Source: Arthrobacter sp. B1805 (GTDB taxonomy: Bacteria > Actinomycetota > Actinomycetes > Actinomycetales > Micrococcaceae). From it: a DNA stretch of 64,000 nt. The translations under genes and the position numbers were made by a program. Shown here piece after piece: positions 36,490 to 54,474 of this stretch. The stretch's first letter is position 1; every line of letters starts with the position of its first letter. The stretch lies in NCBI RefSeq assembly GCF_002929745.1, contig NZ_PJIQ01000009.1:81332-145331 (forward strand), in the 5' to 3' direction. The notes under the pieces are model-generated. The model was given only the letters and a program-made list of their open reading frames with translations. It did not search any database and had not been told where the DNA came from.

Positions 36490-36809
36490 CGGGTGTCCTT
36501 GCGGCGGGAGGTGAGGGGCAGGCTTGTCGCCGGTCGGCCCTGCGGCAGGGTGGGGTGGGCGGCGACGTGGACGTCGTCGTCGTCCTTCCAGCCTAGGTGA
36601 TGGGTCAGGCCTTCGCGGATTGTGCAACCACTTGCGGGTGCGAAAGGCCTTTGCAGGCGAATAATCAGCAGTCTTACGATCAGCAGACGAGATTCGGTTG
36701 AGCAGCGGCCACTCGTACCTTCTGCTCAGGAGTTCCCTATGTCATCATCTACGCGTTCCACGGCCCGCGGCGCAGGAGTCGTTCCTGCTCTCGTCGACGG
36801 GGCCACCTC
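36490..36809. other. Intergenic region with palindrome and 24-residue upstream frame
   Basis: The gap holds the presumed promoter of the MFS gene on the minus strand and of the decayed ligase on the plus strand. AAAGGCCTTT at 36643-36652 is a perfect 10-bp palindrome set in a slightly larger inverted repeat, a possible operator. A 24-codon frame at 36739-36813 (MSSSTRSTARGAGVV...) has a good AGGAG Shine-Dalgarno and ends in an ATGA overlap with the ligase start, which suggests a coupled leader peptide or a relic. No other gene is seen. Confidence 0.4.
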
Positions 36810-37381
36810 ATGAGGACGTTCGGGGTGGAGGAGGAATTCCTCCTGGTCGATGCGGACACGGGGCAGCCCATGCCGCTCGGGCAGGAGGCCTTCGGTCAGT
36901 GTTCCGACGACCGCGTCACGTGCGAGATCAAGCAGGAACAGATAGAGACCGGTACCCGTCCCCACGATGACGTGAACGACCTCGCCATGGACATCGCGCG
37001 GTGTCGTGCCCTCGCCGACGAGGCAGCGATACGCGTAGGAGCGAGGGCTGCAGCTCTCTACCTCCCCGCAGCCGGCGAACCCGCTCGCGACGCCCGGCAC
37101 CAGGTACGAAGTGATGCAGGACAGGTTCGGCCTGACGGCGAGCGAGCAACTGACCTGCGGCTGCCACGTCCATGTATCCGTCGAGGACGACGACGAGGGC
37201 GTCGCCGTGCTGGACCGCATCCGTGCTTGGCTGCCCGTCCTGCTGGCGCTCTCGAGCAATTCATCGTTCTGGTACGGCACGGATACCGGGGTACGCGAGC
37301 TATCGCTCGCAGGCGTGGAGCCGCTGGCCGATGACCGGCCCCGCCAGGGTGGCCGGCTGGGGCCGGGCGAGCGCCTCCTGA
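36810..37381 (+). pseudogene. Carboxylate-amine ligase (YbdK/glutamate-cysteine ligase type 2 family), frameshifted and truncated
   Basis: The reading begins with RTFGVEEEFLLVDADTG, the ATP-grasp-like glutamate-cysteine ligase 2 start, in one frame. Near 37047-37056 homology moves to the next frame (SPQPANPLATPGTRYEVM, then TCGCHVHVSVEDDDEGVAVL), and near 37287-37291, at a run of G, it moves again (YASYRSQAWSRWPMTGP). Two shifts in the same direction imply two single-base insertions or equivalent deletions. Homology ends near 37381, about residue 200 of some 370, so the C-terminal half is lost. Members ligate glutamate to cysteine or similar amines; this copy should be inactive unless the shifts are sequencing errors. 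Confidence 0.88.
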
Positions 37382-37454
37382 ACCAGGGGCTACCCGCGCC
37401 AGCGGCTGTAGGCATAGAACGATCGACTATAGGACGAAGAGATGGGATCACGTC

Positions 37455-37703
37455 ATGGGTTGCACACCGCATTCATTTCAATTGCCGCAGAGCGAGCACC
37501 TGCGCGAGGACAACAATCTGCCACAGGAGCCGGAGAACGAGAGCGCCGCAGAATTCTCGGAGGAGACCTTCACCTCCACCGAGCTGAACGCCGGTCAGCA
37601 GGTACCAGGGTTGAGCCCGCATGGCGAGTACCGGCGGGGCGACAACCCCGAACACCAGACTGCGCCCACGGGTGACAAGCTCGCGTCGCCGGAAGAAAGC
37701 TGA
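37455..37703 (+). CDS. Small acidic hypothetical protein
   Basis: An 82-residue frame rich in Glu, Pro, Ser and Asn (for example REDNNLPQEPENESAAEFSE), predicted to be disordered. Third codon positions are mostly G or C as in neighbouring genes, and the composition is not what random shadow frames give, which is the main evidence. The ribosome-binding site is weak. It lies between the decayed ligase and the Nudix gene. No family was recognised. Confidence 0.45.
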   Translation: MGCTPHSFQLPQSEHLREDNNLPQEPENESAAEFSEETFTSTELNAGQQVPGLSPHGEYRRGDNPEHQTAPTGDKLASPEES

Positions 37704-37755
37704 ACGGCCCACGGGGTCGGATGGTGCCGCGGGGTTCCATCGATAGACTCGGCGG

Positions 37756-38211
37756 GTGACGCAACCAGCACCCAGCCAGCTCCTCCAGGTCGTCGGAGCG
37801 GCTGTTGTCGACTCCCTCGTCGACCCGACCGCACTCCTCGTCGCCCGGCGAACAGGGCCGCCACAGTTTGCCGGGATGTGGGAGTTCCCGGGAGGGAAGG
37901 TCGAACCCGGGGAGACCTGCGAGGAGGCGTTGCGGCGCGAACTCGAGGAGGAACTGGGCATCGAGGCCACTCTGGGCGCAGAGATCCCGGGCCCGGATGC
38001 GCAGGGGTGGCCCCTGAACGAACGTGCCGCCATGCGCGTGTGGTTCGCCGAGGCGTCGACCGGTCGAGCGGAACCCCTCCAGGATCACGACGAACTGCGG
38101 TGGGTGCCGTTGCATCCGGGGCTGGAGCTGGAAGCGCTTCCCTGGATTCCCGCGGACCGGCCGATCCTTGCCGCGCTACGGGACGCCTGCGCGGTGGACG
38201 AGAGAGCCTGA
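37756..38211 (+). CDS. Nudix hydrolase, MutT-like (deoxy)nucleoside triphosphatase
   Basis: A 151-residue protein with an intact Nudix box, from [14 protein letters not shown] into [10 protein letters not shown] (about residues 47-70). The preceding [19 protein letters not shown] segment and the total length fit the MutT/CTP pyrophosphohydrolase subgroup that removes oxidised nucleotides. The GTG is 6 bases after TAGACT with no Shine-Dalgarno, a leaderless arrangement. It is convergent with the radical SAM gene across 16 bases. Confidence 0.9.
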   Translation: MTQPAPSQLLQVVGAAVVDSLVDPTALLVARRTGPPQFAGMWEFPGGKVEPGETCEEALRRELEEELGIEATLGAEIPGPDAQGWPLNERAAMRVWFAEASTGRAEPLQDHDELRWVPLHPGLELEALPWIPADRPILAALRDACAVDERA

Positions 38212-38227
38212 CCCATCGCCGCTCGGC

Positions 38228-39289
38228 CTAGAACAATGAGGACTGGACCGGACGGTGCGCCGCAGGACTCCCGCTGAGCGTCGGATCGGGCGCCGCTGCC
38301 GGTTCCTTCGCAGGCGACAGGTTGCGGAGGAACCCGGCACCTGCCGTGAGCCCGTGTTTCTTCCGGAAGACCCTGACGCGTCCCGACAGCCACTCCCGGT
38401 ACTCCTTCGACGCGTAGCTTCCACCTCCGTAGAGCTGCTCGTACTTCGGGACCAGCAGCGGATGATGGGCGGACAGCCACTGCATGAACCACTCGCGCGA
38501 CCCTGGCCGGAGGTGCAGTGGGCCGGCACTCACGCCTGTCGCCCCTGCCGACGCGAGCTCGCCGAAGAGCCGATCGAGCGATTCGTCGCCGTCGGTGAGC
38601 CAGGGCAGGATCGGCATTGCCATGACGCCGCACGGCAGTCCGGCCTCCCGGAGCCGGGAGATCAGTTCGAGCCGCGCTTTGGGTGCGGGCGTGCCGGGCT
38701 CGATCGCTTCGGCCAGGACGGGATCCACGAGGGCGAGCGAGATTCCCATGCCGACCGTGACCGACTGCGCAGCGGCCTTCAGGAGGGGGATGTCCCTGGC
38801 CAGGAGTGTGCCCTTGGTGAGGATGGAGAAGGGAGTGCCGGAATCCGCAAGTGCCGAGATGATGCCCGGCATCAGCCGGTATCGTCCCTCCGCCCGCTGG
38901 TACGGGTCGGTGTTCGTTCCGAGGGCGACATGCTCGCGGTGCCAGGACGGGCGGGACAGTTCCCGCCTCAGTACTTCGCCGGCATTGATCTTCACGACCA
39001 GTTGAGCGTCGAAGTCCAGGCCGGTATCGAGATTGAGGTAGCTGTGCGTCTTCCGGGCGAAGCAGTAGACGCATGCGTGTGAGCAGCCGCGGAACGGATT
39101 GATGGTCCAGGAGAACGGCATCGACGATGTAGGGGGCACCTTGTTGAGCACTGACTTCGCCGTCACCTCGTGGAAGGTGATCCCGGCGAAGTCCGGTGTT
39201 CGCACGGTCCGTACGAGTCCGGCAAGAGGTAGGAGGGCGGGCTCGACCGCCCCGCCGTCGTCCGTGAGCTTCTGGCTTTCCCATCTCAT
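38228..39289 (-). CDS. Radical SAM protein, Rv2578c family (photoproduct-lyase-like)
   Basis: A 353-residue radical SAM protein with the cluster motif CSHACVYC (Cys69, Cys73, Cys76) followed by FARKTHSYL, and LGTNTDPYQRAEGRY, shared with the Rv2578c family and, more distantly, spore photoproduct lyase. The reaction is not established. Rv2578c of Mycobacterium tuberculosis is, to my knowledge, listed among genes with a LexA site, and a LexA-like box lies 9 bases upstream of this start codon too. That supports a damage-response role. There is no Shine-Dalgarno. Confidence 0.88.
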   Translation of the reverse strand: MRWESQKLTDDGGAVEPALLPLAGLVRTVRTPDFAGITFHEVTAKSVLNKVPPTSSMPFSWTINPFRGCSHACVYCFARKTHSYLNLDTGLDFDAQLVVKINAGEVLRRELSRPSWHREHVALGTNTDPYQRAEGRYRLMPGIISALADSGTPFSILTKGTLLARDIPLLKAAAQSVTVGMGISLALVDPVLAEAIEPGTPAPKARLELISRLREAGLPCGVMAMPILPWLTDGDESLDRLFGELASAGATGVSAGPLHLRPGSREWFMQWLSAHHPLLVPKYEQLYGGGSYASKEYREWLSGRVRVFRKKHGLTAGAGFLRNLSPAKEPAAAPDPTLSGSPAAHRPVQSSLF

Positions 39290-39297
39290 GCTGTCAT

Positions 39298-39313
39298 TAG
39301 AACATGTGTACTA
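39298..39313 (-). promoter_or_regulatory. LexA-like box over the -10 region of the radical SAM gene
   Basis: On the plus strand TAGAACATGTGTACTA matches the SOS consensus at nine of twelve positions, with both inner half-site cores recognisable (GAAC and GTAC). It begins 9 bases upstream of the start codon. On the minus strand TCTAAT ends 6 bases before the ATG and overlaps the box, so a bound LexA would cover the promoter. Confidence 0.6.
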
Positions 39314-39357
39314 ATACCCTGTCACGACGCGCCGGCACGAACGCCTAGGCTGGAACC

Positions 39358-39996
39358 ATGATCCTGCTGACCGGTTTCGAACCCTTCGGCGGCGAGGCCA
39401 CGAACCCGTCCTGGCAGGCTGCGTGGCTCGCAGCCGAGCTGCTGTCCGCGGAGGGGATGCCGGCGGTCGCCGTGGAAGTTCCGTGCGTCTTCGGGAGGAG
39501 CGTCGAGGTACTCGCCGAGGCCGTCGAGGACCATCGACCCGAGATCGTGCTGTGCGTCGGGCAGGCGGGTGGGCGCGAGCGCATCTCCATCGAGCGCGTC
39601 GCCATCAATGTCGACGACGCCAGGATTCCCGACAATGCCGGCCGGCAGCCCATCGATGAACCAGTGGTCCCCCAGGGCCCGGCCGCCTATTTCTCGACGT
39701 TGCCGATCAAGGCGTGCCGCGAGGCGGTGGCACGCCTGGGTGTCCCGGTCGAGGTGTCGCAGACCGCGGGGACCTACGTCTGCAACCACCTCTTCTACGG
39801 GTTGATGGACCTTCTCCAGCGCCGTGACGGTGTCCGCGGTGGCTTCGTCCACGTCCCCTTCTCTCCGGACCAGGGAAGTGCCCACGGGCAACCGGGGCTC
39901 GCCATCGAGCACATGGCCGCGGCCCTCGTGGCCGTCGCCAGGACGACGGCCGGGACCACCACGGATACGCGCGTCACCGCCGGCGCGGAGCACTGA
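39358..39996 (+). CDS. pcp: Pyroglutamyl-peptidase I
   Basis: Cysteine peptidase that removes N-terminal pyroglutamate. The 212-residue protein has the full triad: Glu74 in QAGGRERI, Cys142 in GTYVCNHLFY and His165 in GGFVHVPFSP. It starts ILLTGFEPFGG as usual. The ATG lies 6 bases after TAGGCT without a Shine-Dalgarno, so the mRNA is probably leaderless. Its 3' end overlaps the convergent hypothetical gene by 23 bases. Confidence 0.94.
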   Translation: MILLTGFEPFGGEATNPSWQAAWLAAELLSAEGMPAVAVEVPCVFGRSVEVLAEAVEDHRPEIVLCVGQAGGRERISIERVAINVDDARIPDNAGRQPIDEPVVPQGPAAYFSTLPIKACREAVARLGVPVEVSQTAGTYVCNHLFYGLMDLLQRRDGVRGGFVHVPFSPDQGSAHGQPGLAIEHMAAALVAVARTTAGTTTDTRVTAGAEH

Positions 39997-40474
39997 CCCG
40001 CGAGGAGCGCCCAGCCCTTCGCGAGGTCCAGGCGGCCTGGGCGGCGTGGATGCTCGCGGCGAGTGGCCGCACCGGCTGCTCGAGGTAAGCGCCGTCGGCG
40101 AGCCCCGCGCGCCGCTCGAAGATGTTGCGAGAGGCAGGATCTCCCGTCCGCAGGAGGGAGTAGACCGCGGCCAGCATGTACGCGGGAAGGAAAGGCAGTC
40201 CGAGGCACGCGGCGTACTGGCGCGTGTGCCGCGCCTCGTGCTCGAGCAGGCGTGCGAATCCGGCGGGCGCGTCCCGGGGGACAGTACCGCGCATCAGCAC
40301 CACGCTACCGACGGTGAAGGCCCGGGCCCTGGGCAGGCGACGGCGGTAGCCCTGCGCCAGGATGATGCCGTGCGGGCCCGAGGTCACGCTGCAGCCTGAC
40401 AGGGTTGCCAGGGCGAGGCCGCACGGTGTCGACAGGTTGATCCAGTTGAGCAGCGGCACGAGCCTTGGACGCAT
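39974..40474 (-). CDS. Hypothetical protein with HExxH motif
   Basis: A 166-residue protein with two hydrophobic stretches (about residues 8-30 and 92-110). LLEHEARHTRQYA near residue 82 contains HEARH, the zinc-binding HExxH of zincin peptidases, and is followed by ASRNIFERRAG, where a third ligand could lie. The family is one of actinobacterial proteins of unknown function; peptidase activity is only suggested. The 3' end runs into pcp. Confidence 0.7.
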   Translation of the reverse strand: MRPRLVPLLNWINLSTPCGLALATLSGCSVTSGPHGIILAQGYRRRLPRARAFTVGSVVLMRGTVPRDAPAGFARLLEHEARHTRQYAACLGLPFLPAYMLAAVYSLLRTGDPASRNIFERRAGLADGAYLEQPVRPLAASIHAAQAAWTSRRAGRSSRVSAPRRR

Positions 40475-40674
40475 GCCGTCATCGTAGGGCACCTAGCAGA
40501 GTCCCACGAGGGGAGGAGGGCTGCGGGAGCATTCCGGTTGCGGTGCCGCCGAGCGGGTCGCCTAGACTTGACCCGCCGGTGCGCCCACGCTGCGACACGG
40601 CGTTTTCCTGTCCCCGGCCCGGCCTGCCCGCAGACCGTCCGCCGATCACCGAGAGTGCAAGGTAAGCAATCCCC

Positions 40675-41754
40675 ATGTCCGAATCCCCCCACGCTGGGCC
40701 AGGTGGCTCCGACGCCCAGGTCCCCGATCCACTGGACACCGCGTCGGTCACCGCTGCCGTCGACGCAGCGCTCGCCGACATCGCGGCCGCAGCCGACCTC
40801 GACGCGCTGAAGGCGGTCAGGATCGCGCACACCGGGGAGAAGTCGCCCCTGAGCCTCGCGAACCGGGGGATCGGCGCCCTCCCGAAGGAGCAGAAGTCGG
40901 CGGCGGGCAAGAACATCGGACCGGCGCGTGGCCGGATCAACCAGGCGCTCGCCGCCCGGGCGACCGAACTCGAAGCGGAGCGGGACGCGCGGATCCTCGT
41001 CGAGGAGGCGGTCGACGTCACCGCCGCTCCCCGCCGTCGCCGGATCGGTGCCCGCCACCCGCTGTCTACGCTGCAGGAGCGCGTCAGCGACGTCTTCGTG
41101 GGCATGGGCTGGGAGATCGCCGAGGGTCCCGAACTCGAGTCGGAGTGGTTCAACTTCGATGCCCTGAACTTCAAGCCCGACCACCCTGCCCGCGAGATGC
41201 AGGACACCTTCTTCGTCGAACCTCCCGAGGCCCACCTCGTGCTGCGCACGCACACCTCACCCGTGCAGGTCCGCTCGATGCTCGAGCGCGAACTGCCGAT
41301 CTACGTGCTGTGCCCGGGCAAGGTGTTCCGGACCGACGAGCTCGACGCGACGCACACCCCGGTGTTCCACCAGTTCGAGGGGCTGGCCATCGACAAGGGC
41401 CTCACCATGGCCGATCTGGTCGGCACACTGGAGCACTTCACGCAGCAGCTCTTCGGTGATGAGGCCAAGGTCCGGTTGAGGCCCAACTACTTCCCCTTTA
41501 CCGAGCCGAGCGCGGAACTCGACATCTGGCACCCGGGCGCCAAGGGTGGGCCTCGGTGGATCGAGTGGGGTGGCTGCGGCATGGTCAATCCCAACGTGCT
41601 CCGTGCCACCGGCATCGACCCGGACGTCTATTCCGGTTTCGCCTTCGGGATGGGGATCGAGCGGGCACTCATGTTCCGCAACGAGGTCAGCGACATGCGC
41701 GACATGATCGAGGGCGATGTACGTTTCAGCGAACACTTCGGGATGGAGATCTAG
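40675..41754 (+). CDS. pheS: Phenylalanine-tRNA ligase alpha subunit
   Basis: Catalytic subunit of the heterotetrameric class II synthetase. The 359-residue product has an N-terminal coiled-coil arm (to about residue 110) and the class II core with [12 protein letters not shown] (motif 2 region), [19 protein letters not shown], and [15 protein letters not shown] (motif 3) near residue 323. The ATG follows AAGG. The stop overlaps pheT (TAGTG). A possible promoter with TAGACT as -10 lies about 105 bases upstream. Confidence 0.97.
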   Translation: MSESPHAGPGGSDAQVPDPLDTASVTAAVDAALADIAAAADLDALKAVRIAHTGEKSPLSLANRGIGALPKEQKSAAGKNIGPARGRINQALAARATELEAERDARILVEEAVDVTAAPRRRRIGARHPLSTLQERVSDVFVGMGWEIAEGPELESEWFNFDALNFKPDHPAREMQDTFFVEPPEAHLVLRTHTSPVQVRSMLERELPIYVLCPGKVFRTDELDATHTPVFHQFEGLAIDKGLTMADLVGTLEHFTQQLFGDEAKVRLRPNYFPFTEPSAELDIWHPGAKGGPRWIEWGGCGMVNPNVLRATGIDPDVYSGFAFGMGIERALMFRNEVSDMRDMIEGDVRFSEHFGMEI

Positions 41755-44297
41755 TGAGAATCCCACTGTCCTGGCTGCGCGAGTACGCAGCCGTACCCGC
41801 GGATGCGACCGCGGAAGACGTGATGGCCGAGCTGGTCAAGGTCGGCCTGGAGGAGGAGGACGTCCACCGTCCCACCGACGAGCTGAAAGGCCCGATCGTC
41901 GTCGGGCAGGTCCTCAGCCTCGTCAAGGAGCCGCAGTCCAACGGCAAGACCATCAACTGGTGCCAGGTGCGCGTGGTGCCGGAGGGTGCCGAGCAGACCC
42001 TGACCGGCGACGGGATCGATCCGTCGGGTGTGCAGGGCATCGTGTGCGGCGCCCACAACTTCGTCGAGGGCGACAAGGTCGTCGTCACGCTTCCCGGCGC
42101 AGTGTTGCCCGGCGACTTCCGGATCAGCCCCCGCAAGACCTACGGCCACGTGTCGGCCGGCATGATCGCGTCGGTGCGTGAACTGGGCATCGGCGACGAC
42201 CACGACGGCATCCTCGTGCTCTCGACCCTGGGGCTAGATCCGGAGGTCGGCACCGATGCCATGGACCTGCTCGGCCTGTACGACGAGGCCGCGGAGATCA
42301 ACGTGACCCCTGACCGTGGCTACTGCTTCTCCATCCGCGGAGTGGCGCGGGAGTACGCGCACGCCACGGGAACGGAGTTCACCGATCCCGCCGCCGTCGT
42401 CGCCGTGCCGCAGGCGAGAGGTACCGGTTATCCGGTGCGCCTCGAGGACGCCGCGCCGATCTACGGCAGGCCGGGGTGCGACAGGTTCGTTGCCCGGACG
42501 GTACACGGTGTCGACCCGTCGCGGCCCACGCCCCCGTGGATGTCGGCGCGCCTCCGGCTCGCAGGCATCCGGTCGATCTCCCTCGTGGTCGACATCTCCA
42601 ACTACGTGATGCTCGAACTCGGCCAGCCGCTGCACTTCTACGACCTCGACAAGCTCTCGGGTGACATCGTGGTGCGGCGCGCGACGGCCGGGGAGAAGCT
42701 GCGCACCCTCGACGACCGGGAACGCGTCCTCGACCCCGAGGACCTGCTCATCACCGATGCCTCCGGCCCGATCGGCATCGCAGGCGTCATGGGTGGCGCC
42801 GCCACCGAGGTCTCGGACAGCACGAGCAGTGTCCTCGTCGAGTCCGCCCACTTCGAGGAAGTGGGCATCGGCCGTTCCCGACGCCGCCACCGGCTGCCCT
42901 CCGAGGCATCCAAGCGCTTCGAGCGCGGCGTGGACTGGAACGTCGCGGACGTCGCGGCCCAGCGTGCCGTGGAGCTGCTCCTCGAGCTCGCGGGCGGAAC
43001 GGCCGACGACGCCGTCACCGACGTGGGTCAGGCGCCCGAACCCCGCGTCATCGAGCTCGCCGCCGGTTTCCCCGCACGCCTGATCGGCCGCGAGTTCACC
43101 GATGAGCAGATCAGGGGGGCGCTCACCGACCTCGGTGCGACCGTGGACACCGTCGACGGCGGCTACCGCGTCACGGCACCGAGCTGGCGGACCGACCTCG
43201 AGACGCGCGAGGACCTGACGGAGGAGATCATCCGCCTCGTCGGGTACGACACCATCCCCTCGACCCTGCCCGTGGCGCCTCCCGGCCGTGGCCTGACGCG
43301 TCTCCAGCAGCAGCGCCGACGTCTCCTCAACGCGCTCGCTTCGGCAGGGCTCACGGAGGTGCTGTCCTACCCGTTCGTCAGCGAGAAGGCCAACGGCGTC
43401 TTCGGGCAGCCGGAGGAGGGACTTGCGGCTCGCTCGGTGAAGCTGGCGAATCCCCTCAGCGCCGAGCTCGGCCACCTGCGCCGGTCGATCCTGCCGGGCC
43501 TCGTCGAGCTCGCCAAGCGCAACCACTCGCGCGGCTTCCGTGACCTGGCGCTGTTCGAGTCCGGCGCGGTGTTCCTGCCGGGCGAATCCCTCGGGACGAC
43601 GTCGATTCCGCCGCTCGGGATCAAGCCCGACGACGACGTCCTCGATGCTCTGTACGCCGGTATCCCGGATCAGCCGCAGACGATCGCCGCCCTGTTCACG
43701 GGTCACGACATGGCTCCCTCGGCCGGCGTCATGCCCCGCGCGTGGGACTGGGCCGATGCCGTCGACGTCGTGCAGTTCATGGCGGAGGTCACGGGCGTCG
43801 ACGTCGTCGTGCGGCAGGGCAGCCACCAGGCGTTCCACCCGGGCCGCACGGCGCAGTTCTCGCTGCGCAGCGGCGAGGTGCTGGGCTACGCCGGGGAGCT
43901 TCACCCGAAGCTGATCGCGGCACAGGACCTTCCCGCCCGGACGGTCGCCCTCGAGATCAACGCGGACCTGCTCTTCGACGCCGCAGCCGACGTGATCGTC
44001 GCGCGGCCGCTGTCCACCTATCCGCCGGCAACCCAGGACGTGGCGCTCGTCGTCGAGTCCGGAGTGGTAGCGGGCGACGTCCTCGAGACGCTGCGCGAGG
44101 GGGCGGGCGAGCTCCTCGAGGACGTCAGCCTCTTCGACGTGTACACGGGCCATGGCATCGGCGAGGGCCGGAAATCGCTCGCATTCGCGCTCCGGTTCAG
44201 GGCACCTGACCGCACGCTCACGGCGGAGGAGGCCAGCGCCGCTCGCGACGCCGCAGTAGCGCTTGCGGCGGAACGGTTCGGCGCCGTCCAGCGCTGA
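41754..44297 (+). CDS. pheT: Phenylalanine-tRNA ligase beta subunit
   Basis: An 847-residue subunit with an N-terminal IPLSWLREY segment, an OB-fold tRNA-binding domain (about 40-160, ending with HVSAGMIASVRELGIG), B3/B4 editing domain (about 220-400), B5 domain (about 425-500), the core homologous to pheS, and a C-terminal anticodon-binding FDX-ACB domain (RPLSTYPPATQDVALVV to the end). It starts with GTG sharing its first base with the pheS stop, so synthesis of both subunits is coupled. Confidence 0.97.
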   Translation: MRIPLSWLREYAAVPADATAEDVMAELVKVGLEEEDVHRPTDELKGPIVVGQVLSLVKEPQSNGKTINWCQVRVVPEGAEQTLTGDGIDPSGVQGIVCGAHNFVEGDKVVVTLPGAVLPGDFRISPRKTYGHVSAGMIASVRELGIGDDHDGILVLSTLGLDPEVGTDAMDLLGLYDEAAEINVTPDRGYCFSIRGVAREYAHATGTEFTDPAAVVAVPQARGTGYPVRLEDAAPIYGRPGCDRFVARTVHGVDPSRPTPPWMSARLRLAGIRSISLVVDISNYVMLELGQPLHFYDLDKLSGDIVVRRATAGEKLRTLDDRERVLDPEDLLITDASGPIGIAGVMGGAATEVSDSTSSVLVESAHFEEVGIGRSRRRHRLPSEASKRFERGVDWNVADVAAQRAVELLLELAGGTADDAVTDVGQAPEPRVIELAAGFPARLIGREFTDEQIRGALTDLGATVDTVDGGYRVTAPSWRTDLETREDLTEEIIRLVGYDTIPSTLPVAPPGRGLTRLQQQRRRLLNALASAGLTEVLSYPFVSEKANGVFGQPEEGLAARSVKLANPLSAELGHLRRSILPGLVELAKRNHSRGFRDLALFESGAVFLPGESLGTTSIPPLGIKPDDDVLDALYAGIPDQPQTIAALFTGHDMAPSAGVMPRAWDWADAVDVVQFMAEVTGVDVVVRQGSHQAFHPGRTAQFSLRSGEVLGYAGELHPKLIAAQDLPARTVALEINADLLFDAAADVIVARPLSTYPPATQDVALVVESGVVAGDVLETLREGAGELLEDVSLFDVYTGHGIGEGRKSLAFALRFRAPDRTLTAEEASAARDAAVALAAERFGAVQR

Positions 44298-44317
44298 CAC
44301 CGGGAGCCCGCGACGAC

Positions 44318-44356
44318 CGAAGGCCCGTCCACACCGTGCGTGTGGGCGGGCCTTCG
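44318..44356. terminator. Bidirectional terminator between pheT and the oxidoreductase gene
   Basis: A 17-bp stem, CGAAGGCCCGTCCACAC with GTGTGGGCGGGCCTTCG, one G-T pair, and a CGTGC loop, lies between convergent genes. Confidence 0.9.
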
Positions 44357-44373
44357 ACTGTGCGGGGCAGGGG

Positions 44374-47643
<3,270 letters not shown>

Positions 47644-47653
47644 AGGGGGAGAC

Positions 47654-48675
47654 ATGACCGGCATGGGAACCGACACGGACACAGGCCCTTCGGCCTCTAC
47701 ACTCAGGGCGCAGGACAAGGCAGCGACCCTGATGGAGGCGCTGCCGTGGATCCAGCGCTTCGCCGGGACCACGATGGTCATCAAGTACGGCGGCAACGCC
47801 ATGGTGAACGAGGAGATGCGCCGCGCTTTCGCGGAGGACATCGTCTTCCTCCACCACGTCGGCATCCGTCCCGTCGTCGTGCACGGCGGCGGTCCGCAGA
47901 TCAACGCGATGCTCGGGAAGCTGGGCATCGAGTCCGAGTTCAAGGGTGGTCTGCGCGTCACCACTCCCGAGGCCATGGACGTCGTCCGCATGGTCCTGAC
48001 GGGGCAGGTGGGCCGTGAGCTCGTAGGCCTCATCAACTCGCACGGGCCCTACGCCGTCGGCTTGTCGGGGGAGGACGGCGGCCTGCTCCGCGCCGTCCGG
48101 ACGGGCACCGTCGTCGACGGCGAGCCGGTGGACCTCGGTCTCGTCGGCGAGGTGACCGCGGTCCACCCGGGCGCGATCCTCGACATCCTGCAGGCGGGGC
48201 GCATCCCCGTGATCTCGACCGTCGCCCCCGAGTACGACGCCGACGGCGAGGCGACGCAGCAGGTGCTCAACGTGAACGCCGATTCCGCCGCTGCAGCGCT
48301 CGCCGCTGCGCTCGGAGCGTCGAAGCTCGTGATCCTCACCGACGTCGAGGGCCTGTACGCCGCGTGGCCGGACCGCTCGTCGCTGATCTCGTCGCTCTCC
48401 GTGGCTCAGCTCCGGGAACTCCTGCCGAGCCTCGAATCGGGCATGATCCCCAAGATGAAGGCGTGCCTGCAGGCTGTCGAGGCCGGCGTCGAGCGGGCGC
48501 ACATCGTGGACGGGCGCCTGGCCCACTCCATGCTGCTGGAGACCTTCACCACCGCGGGCATCGGAACGCAGGTCGTGCCCGACGACGCCGGCGGAACCCG
48601 TGCGGTATCGGACCGCGCCACGGCTCCCTCGATAGCAGCGGACGCACACACCACCTTCAGCGCAGGAGCTTCGTC

Positions 48676-48679
<4 letters not shown>
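47654..48679 (+). CDS. argB: Acetylglutamate kinase ArgB
   Basis: Phosphorylates N-acetylglutamate and is the arginine-inhibited step in cyclic pathways. The 341-residue amino-acid kinase has KYGGNAM near residue 38 and [10 protein letters not shown] near 75, with [17 protein letters not shown] near 205. The C-terminal 35 residues after the core are Ala/Thr-rich and unusual. An AAGGGGGA Shine-Dalgarno precedes the ATG. The stop overlaps argD (ATGA). Confidence 0.96.
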
Positions 48680-51493
<2,814 letters not shown>

Positions 51494-51628
51494 TGCCCGC
51501 GCCGCTACGCTGGCACAGAGCGGGCAGCGCTACCGCACGATGAGCCTCACGCGAACGACCACACACAGACCCACCACGACCACATAACCTCACGGGCGAC
51601 AGCCCGGACCATTGAAGGAGCATATTCC

Positions 51629-54285
<2,657 letters not shown>

Positions 54286-54315
54286 TCCCGGCCTGCTCCC
54301 GGCCTGATCCTGGCG

Positions 54316-54351
54316 GGTGCGGCGCGGTTCCTGACGGAAGCGCGCCGCACC
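54316..54351 (+). terminator. Terminator of the arg operon
   Basis: A perfect 11-bp stem GGTGCGGCGCG/CGCGCCGCACC extended inside by TTCC/GGAA around TGAC. There is no T tract, as is common in high-GC actinobacteria. Confidence 0.75.
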
Positions 54352-54474
54352 GCACCGGTCTGCACCGGCCCGCACCATCCTGCACCTTTTCCATGGATGC
54401 CCGGCAGTCCGGCCGACGCTACGCCCGTCGCGAAGCCCCTTGCACGTGCGCGACGGCGGACGCAGGGTGTGAGC

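Noticed and set aside
51494..51628. ARG box before argG
   Set aside because: No TGCATA-type palindrome is present; argG may be read through from argR or have an unregulated promoter.
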